From Candidatus Dormiibacterota bacterium (lineage in GTDB: Bacteria; Chloroflexota; Dormibacteria; Aeolococcales; Aeolococcaceae), in assembly GCA_003153505.1 (NCBI GenBank), contig PLZA01000074.1, positions 99,908 to 163,907 on the forward strand: a DNA stretch of 64,000 bases, written 5' to 3'. Of this stretch, positions 61,539 to 64,000 are shown piece after piece (within the stretch, counting starts at the first letter, position 1; each line of letters begins with the position of its first letter). Under the pieces are notes generated by a model. That model was not told where the DNA came from and did not search any database. It saw nothing but the letters and a program-made list of their open reading frames with translations. Position numbers and translations under genes: made by a program.

Positions 61539-61980
61539 GCACCGAGATGGCGTCCCGTGCATCGTTGGCCAGACGCGTCGCCTGCGCCTGTGTGATCACG
61601 CCTTTGACCACGCCGAGCGAGAGCCCGGCTCGGACCTCGGTCAGCGCATCGGCCTCGACCTTGGCTGCGTGCACCCCGGCGATCTGATCGAGGGTCTCCC
61701 CACGGAGCAGGTCAGCCCCGACCTGCCGCCAGGTGAGCTTGGTGTCGGTGGTGAAGAAGCCGAAGATCTGGGACGCCTCGTTCTTGAAGTGCCCGGTGGC
61801 GGCAAACCCGCCTGAGGCCAGCAGCGACGATGCAGCGGTCGACGCAGCCGAAAGCGAGACGGTCTGCGCTTGTGGGGCGGGTGCCGCGATGTGGTCGACC
61901 ACCACCACGGTCCCGAGTCCGACGACGGCGGCGGCGAGGACGGCGATGACGACATTCGCAGGACGGAGCATCGGGTGCAT
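61495..61980 (-). CDS. Hypothetical exported or membrane-anchored protein
   Basis: 161 residues. N-terminal hydrophobic helix (NVVIAVLAAAVVGLGTVVVV) after a short basic start, ending in a weak signal-peptidase-like APAPQAQ region; either a signal anchor or a cleaved signal. The remainder is helical, with ADLLRGETLDQIAGVHAAKV and a C-terminal ITQAQATRLANDARDAIS, resembling the short helical repeats seen in many secreted Actinobacteria/Chloroflexota proteins. No enzymatic motif. ATG at 61980, with GGGGGAAC just upstream. Confidence 0.7.
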   Translation of the reverse strand: MHPMLRPANVVIAVLAAAVVGLGTVVVVDHIAAPAPQAQTVSLSAASTAASSLLASGGFAATGHFKNEASQIFGFFTTDTKLTWRQVGADLLRGETLDQIAGVHAAKVEADALTEVRAGLSLGVVKGVITQAQATRLANDARDAISVLMTAKLSALLPAGR

Positions 61981-62116
61981 GATGGGAGTTCCCCCGGGAT
62001 TACGTTTGCTTGTCCACAGCGTAATCCGAATCGCTCGACGAGGAGTTGGTGGCCGGGTACCGATCCGCTGGTGCCGATCTCGAAACGGTCCGCTCGGCGG
62101 GCCTCCTGATCTGTGG

Positions 62117-62160
62117 TAAACTGCACGCCGACCTAGCGCCGCTAGGTCTCTTTTGTGTTT
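62117..62160 (+). promoter_or_regulatory. rpmG promoter with a terminator-like leader hairpin
   Basis: TGG-TAAACT (62114-62122) is an extended -10. Right after the expected start point, GACCTAGC (62130-62137) and GCTAGGTC (62141-62148) form a perfect 8-base stem with a 3-base loop, followed by TCTTTTGTGTTT (62149-62160). This is the form of an intrinsic terminator placed 15 bases before the rpmG start, so it may act as an attenuator or a protective 5' structure for the translation-gene operon. Confidence 0.6.
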
Positions 62161-62174
62161 GAGGCATTTGACAC

Positions 62175-62342
62175 GTGGCCACAGCCAAGGGCGGTTCCGC
62201 GATCATCACGTTGCAATGCAACGAGTGCAAGGAACGCAATTACACGACGGTCAAGAACAAGCGCAACGACCCGGATCGTCTGGAGCTGCGCAAGTTCTGC
62301 AGGCGTTGCCGCGTGCACAGGCAGCATCGCGAGACCAAGTGA
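62175..62342 (+). CDS. rpmG: 50S ribosomal protein L33
   Basis: 55 residues, [20 protein letters not shown] then [11 protein letters not shown] and [16 protein letters not shown]. The two CxxC pairs (CNEC, CRRC) show the zinc-binding C+ form of L33. GTG start at 62175 with GAGG about 11 bases upstream. It is the first gene of the rpmG-tRNA-Trp-secE-nusG-rplK-rplA cluster, an order conserved in many bacteria. Confidence 0.95.
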   Translation: MATAKGGSAIITLQCNECKERNYTTVKNKRNDPDRLELRKFCRRCRVHRQHRETK

Positions 62343-62346
62343 CCGA

Positions 62347-62422
62347 AGGGGCGTAGCTCAGCTGGTAGAGCATCGGTCTCCAAAACCGAGGGTCGCGCGT
62401 TCGAGTCGTGCCGCCCCTGCCA
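62347..62422 (+). tRNA. trnW: tRNA-Trp (anticodon CCA)
   Basis: A complete cloverleaf: acceptor AGGGGCG/CGCCCCT (62347-62353 and 62412-62418), D arm GCTCAGCTGGTAGAGC, anticodon stem TCGGT/ACCGA with loop CTCCAAA (anticodon CCA), variable GGGTC, T arm with TTCGAGT. Discriminator G at 62419, and the CCA end is encoded (62420-62422). It starts 4 bases after rpmG, the usual neighbour of trnW-secE. Confidence 0.96.
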
Positions 62423-62476
62423 TCACCCACCCAGCCCAGCCCGCCCCGGCATCACCACCAGGAGAGATCACCGCCA

Positions 62477-62842
62477 ATGGCCAAGGCTCGAATCGCACCG
62501 GGCAGCCCGCGTGCACCCCGGCCGGCCTTGTCCGGAGCCGGGTCCGGCGGATCCGGCCGTGGAGGTCCGCTCGGGTATTTGCGCGGCGTCTGGGAGGAGC
62601 TGAAGAAGGTTGTCTGGCCTGGCCGCGACGAGTTGGCGCGCATGACCGGCATCGTGATTGCGACAGTCATCCTGTTCGCGGTGCTGGTGGGTTCGGCGGA
62701 CTACCTGCTGAGCCTGGGTGTGCAGCGAGCGATCACGCAACAGGCCGCCGCCGCCACCGCCACAGCGGCGCCGACCACCGCCCCGATCCCAACCGCCGTA
62801 CCGACCGCGGTCCCAACCGCGGCGCCGACCGTGTCTCCGTAG
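62477..62842 (+). CDS. secE: Preprotein translocase subunit SecE with long Ala/Pro/Thr tail
   Basis: 121 residues. The core is LGYLRGVWEELKKVVWPGRD then ELARMTGIVIATVILFAVLV, the amphipathic helix and single transmembrane segment that clamp SecY. The N-terminus is a Gly/Pro/Arg-rich linker. The C-terminal 32 residues (AAAATATAAPTTAPIPTAVP and on) are an unusual low-complexity tail outside the membrane; most bacterial SecE end soon after the helix. ATG at 62477 with AGGAGAG upstream. Between tRNA-Trp and nusG. Confidence 0.93.
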   Translation: MAKARIAPGSPRAPRPALSGAGSGGSGRGGPLGYLRGVWEELKKVVWPGRDELARMTGIVIATVILFAVLVGSADYLLSLGVQRAITQQAAAATATAAPTTAPIPTAVPTAVPTAAPTVSP

Positions 62843-62855
62843 CCGTCGTGGGAGA

Positions 62856-63419
62856 ATGAACATCGCTGTGAGCAACGCCGTTTCCGCCAAAGACGCCCGC
62901 TGGTACGTGGTACACGCGTATTCCGGCCATGAAGAGAAGGTTCGCGCGAACCTTCTCAAGCGCGTCGAGTCAATGGACATGCACGATCAGATCTTCGACG
63001 TCCTGGTCCCGACCGAAGAGGTCATGGAGATCAAGGACGGACAGCGCCGCAAGGTGAGCAAGCGGATCTTCCCGGGCTACATCCTCGTCAACATGGTCAT
63101 GTCGGACGAGTCCTGGTACGTGGTCCGCAATACGCCGGGCGTGACGTCCTTCGTCGGCTCGGGCAACAAGCCCGTACCGCTGCAGGAGCACGAGATTCGC
63201 GGCATCCAGAAGCAGGTCAAGGCGGAGGCCCCGACCAAGGTCAACGTTGAGTACGAAGTCGGCGAGAACGTGCGCGTCATCGATGGGCCGTTCACCGACT
63301 TCCACGGCAAGGTGACCGAGATCAACGTCGAGAAGGGCAAGCTCAAGGTGCTCGTCAACATGTTCGGTCGCGAGACACCCGTCGAGCTCGACCTGCTCCA
63401 GGTCGAACGGCTCCGCTAG
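62856..63419 (+). CDS. nusG: Transcription termination/antitermination factor NusG
   Basis: 187 residues: NGN domain (ARWYVVHAYSGHEEKVRANL, KRIFPGYILVNMVMSDESWY, NTPGVTSFVG) and KOW domain (EVGENVRVIDGPFTDFHGKV, VLVNMFGRETPVELDLLQVE). It binds the RNA polymerase clamp and couples transcription with Rho or ribosomes. ATG at 62856, 13 bases after secE, with GGAGA immediately upstream. Normal length. Confidence 0.97.
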   Translation: MNIAVSNAVSAKDARWYVVHAYSGHEEKVRANLLKRVESMDMHDQIFDVLVPTEEVMEIKDGQRRKVSKRIFPGYILVNMVMSDESWYVVRNTPGVTSFVGSGNKPVPLQEHEIRGIQKQVKAEAPTKVNVEYEVGENVRVIDGPFTDFHGKVTEINVEKGKLKVLVNMFGRETPVELDLLQVERLR

Positions 63420-63446
63420 GCGAGTTCCAAGAATTCAAGGACACCG

Positions 63447-63869
63447 ATGAGCAAGAAGAAGATCAAGACCGTCATCAAGCTGCAGCTCCAAGCGGGCAAA
63501 GCGACGCCCGCGCCGCCCGTCGGCACGGCCCTGGGTCCGCACGGCCTCAACATCATGGAGTTCTGCAAGGCGTACAACGAGCGCACCGCCAACCAGTCCG
63601 GGGTCATCCCCGCTCAGATCACCGTCTTCGAAGACCGGACCTTCAGCTTCATCACCAAGACGCCGCCCGCGTCGGAGCTGCTCAAGAAGGCCGCGGGGGT
63701 CGAGAAGGGATCGGGAAACCCGAACCGCGACAAGGTCGGATCGCTGTCCAAGCAGCAGGTCCGCGAAATCGCCGAGGTCAAGCAAGCCGACCTTAACGCC
63801 CACGACCTGGAGCACGCGACCAGGATCATCGAGGGCACGGCGCGATCCATGGGCCTGAACGTCAACTGA
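63447..63869 (+). CDS. rplK: 50S ribosomal protein L11
   Basis: 140 residues: [37 protein letters not shown] and the RNA-binding C-terminal domain [20 protein letters not shown] then [16 protein letters not shown]. Typical length. It forms the GTPase-associated centre with 23S rRNA and lies 27 bases after nusG, 55 bases before rplA. Confidence 0.97.
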   Translation: MSKKKIKTVIKLQLQAGKATPAPPVGTALGPHGLNIMEFCKAYNERTANQSGVIPAQITVFEDRTFSFITKTPPASELLKKAAGVEKGSGNPNRDKVGSLSKQQVREIAEVKQADLNAHDLEHATRIIEGTARSMGLNVN

Positions 63870-63924
63870 GCCACTGAGTGGGAGGGCGCCTCGACGCGCC
63901 CGCCAACACCACGGAGCACGTGAA

Positions 63925-64000
63925 ATGCCAAGACAACACGGCAAGAAGTACCGCGAGGCCGCGAGCGCCATCGAGGCCGGGAAGTTCTATCCCCCGGCCG
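63925..64000 (+). CDS. rplA: 50S ribosomal protein L1 (5' part, runs off the window)
   Basis: The first 25 codons of a gene running past the edge: MPRQHGKKYREAASAIEAGK, the usual N-terminus of L1. GGAG lies 10 bases upstream of the ATG. The position after rplK supports the call; L1 also represses this operon in many bacteria by binding its mRNA. Confidence 0.9.
   Translation, partial: MPRQHGKKYREAASAIEAGKFYPPA

Noticed and set aside
1..64000. CRISPR arrays, insertion sequences, prophage or integrase sites
   Set aside because: No regularly spaced repeats, transposase or integrase motifs seen on either strand; the tRNA-Trp gene is flanked by normal operon genes with no duplicated 3' end.

Overview
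The window is GC-rich bacterial chromosomal DNA with many GTG/TTG starts and dense, mostly short operons. The right edge has the conserved order rpmG - tRNA-Trp - secE - nusG - rplK - rplA. Together with two sedolisin (S53) peptidases, a WES/DGAT acyltransferase, stand-alone LigD polymerase, HspR-like regulators and very many REC/GAF/GGDEF/EAL proteins, this suggests an uncultured free-living Chloroflexota-like bacterium (Limnocylindria/Ellin6529 type). That placement is inference from gene content; no marker search was possible. I see no insertion sequence, prophage, CRISPR array or rRNA gene.

Layout. 0-7 kb: a signalling block in which two nearly identical stand-alone response regulators and two HspR/MerR-like regulators lie as an inverted pair around a Cys-rich protein, a GAF protein, a zinc ribbon and a 56-residue membrane protein; a GAF-histidine kinase closes it. 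7-10 kb: hemerythrin, small proteins, an S9 peptidase and a glutathione-peroxidase remnant. 10-23 kb: sedolisin 1, SDR, beta-lactamase-fold hydrolase, TetR, a GYD-domain remnant, a GT-C membrane glycosyltransferase, transketolase, M20 hydrolase and sedolisin 2 with a structured leader. 23-34 kb: LigD polymerase; an operon-like run of PLP lyase, FGGY kinase, MFS and HAD; MarR-MFS; acyl-CoA synthetase-EamA.

33.6-56.5 kb is dominated by cyclic-di-GMP and phosphorelay genes: five GGDEF and/or EAL proteins of five different architectures and a 1043-residue hybrid kinase with its own Hpt. Between them sit HxlR-ABC transporter, TraR/DksA, lipoprotein, WES/DGAT and crp-galM-lipase units. 56.5-62 kb holds an ATP-grasp protein, an alpha/beta hydrolase with a Cys nucleophile, alkylation repair (Ogt and an Ada-AlkA fusion) and an APS reductase. 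62-64 kb is the translation/secretion/transcription cluster.

The common theme is signal integration (GAF, PAS, REC, STAS, c-di-GMP) next to exported hydrolases and lipid/sugar metabolism. Several genes show small-scale decay (GPx, GYD, frameshifted GAF and zinc-finger genes, a GGDEF protein ending where an EAL domain would begin), and two genes appear to start at CTG.
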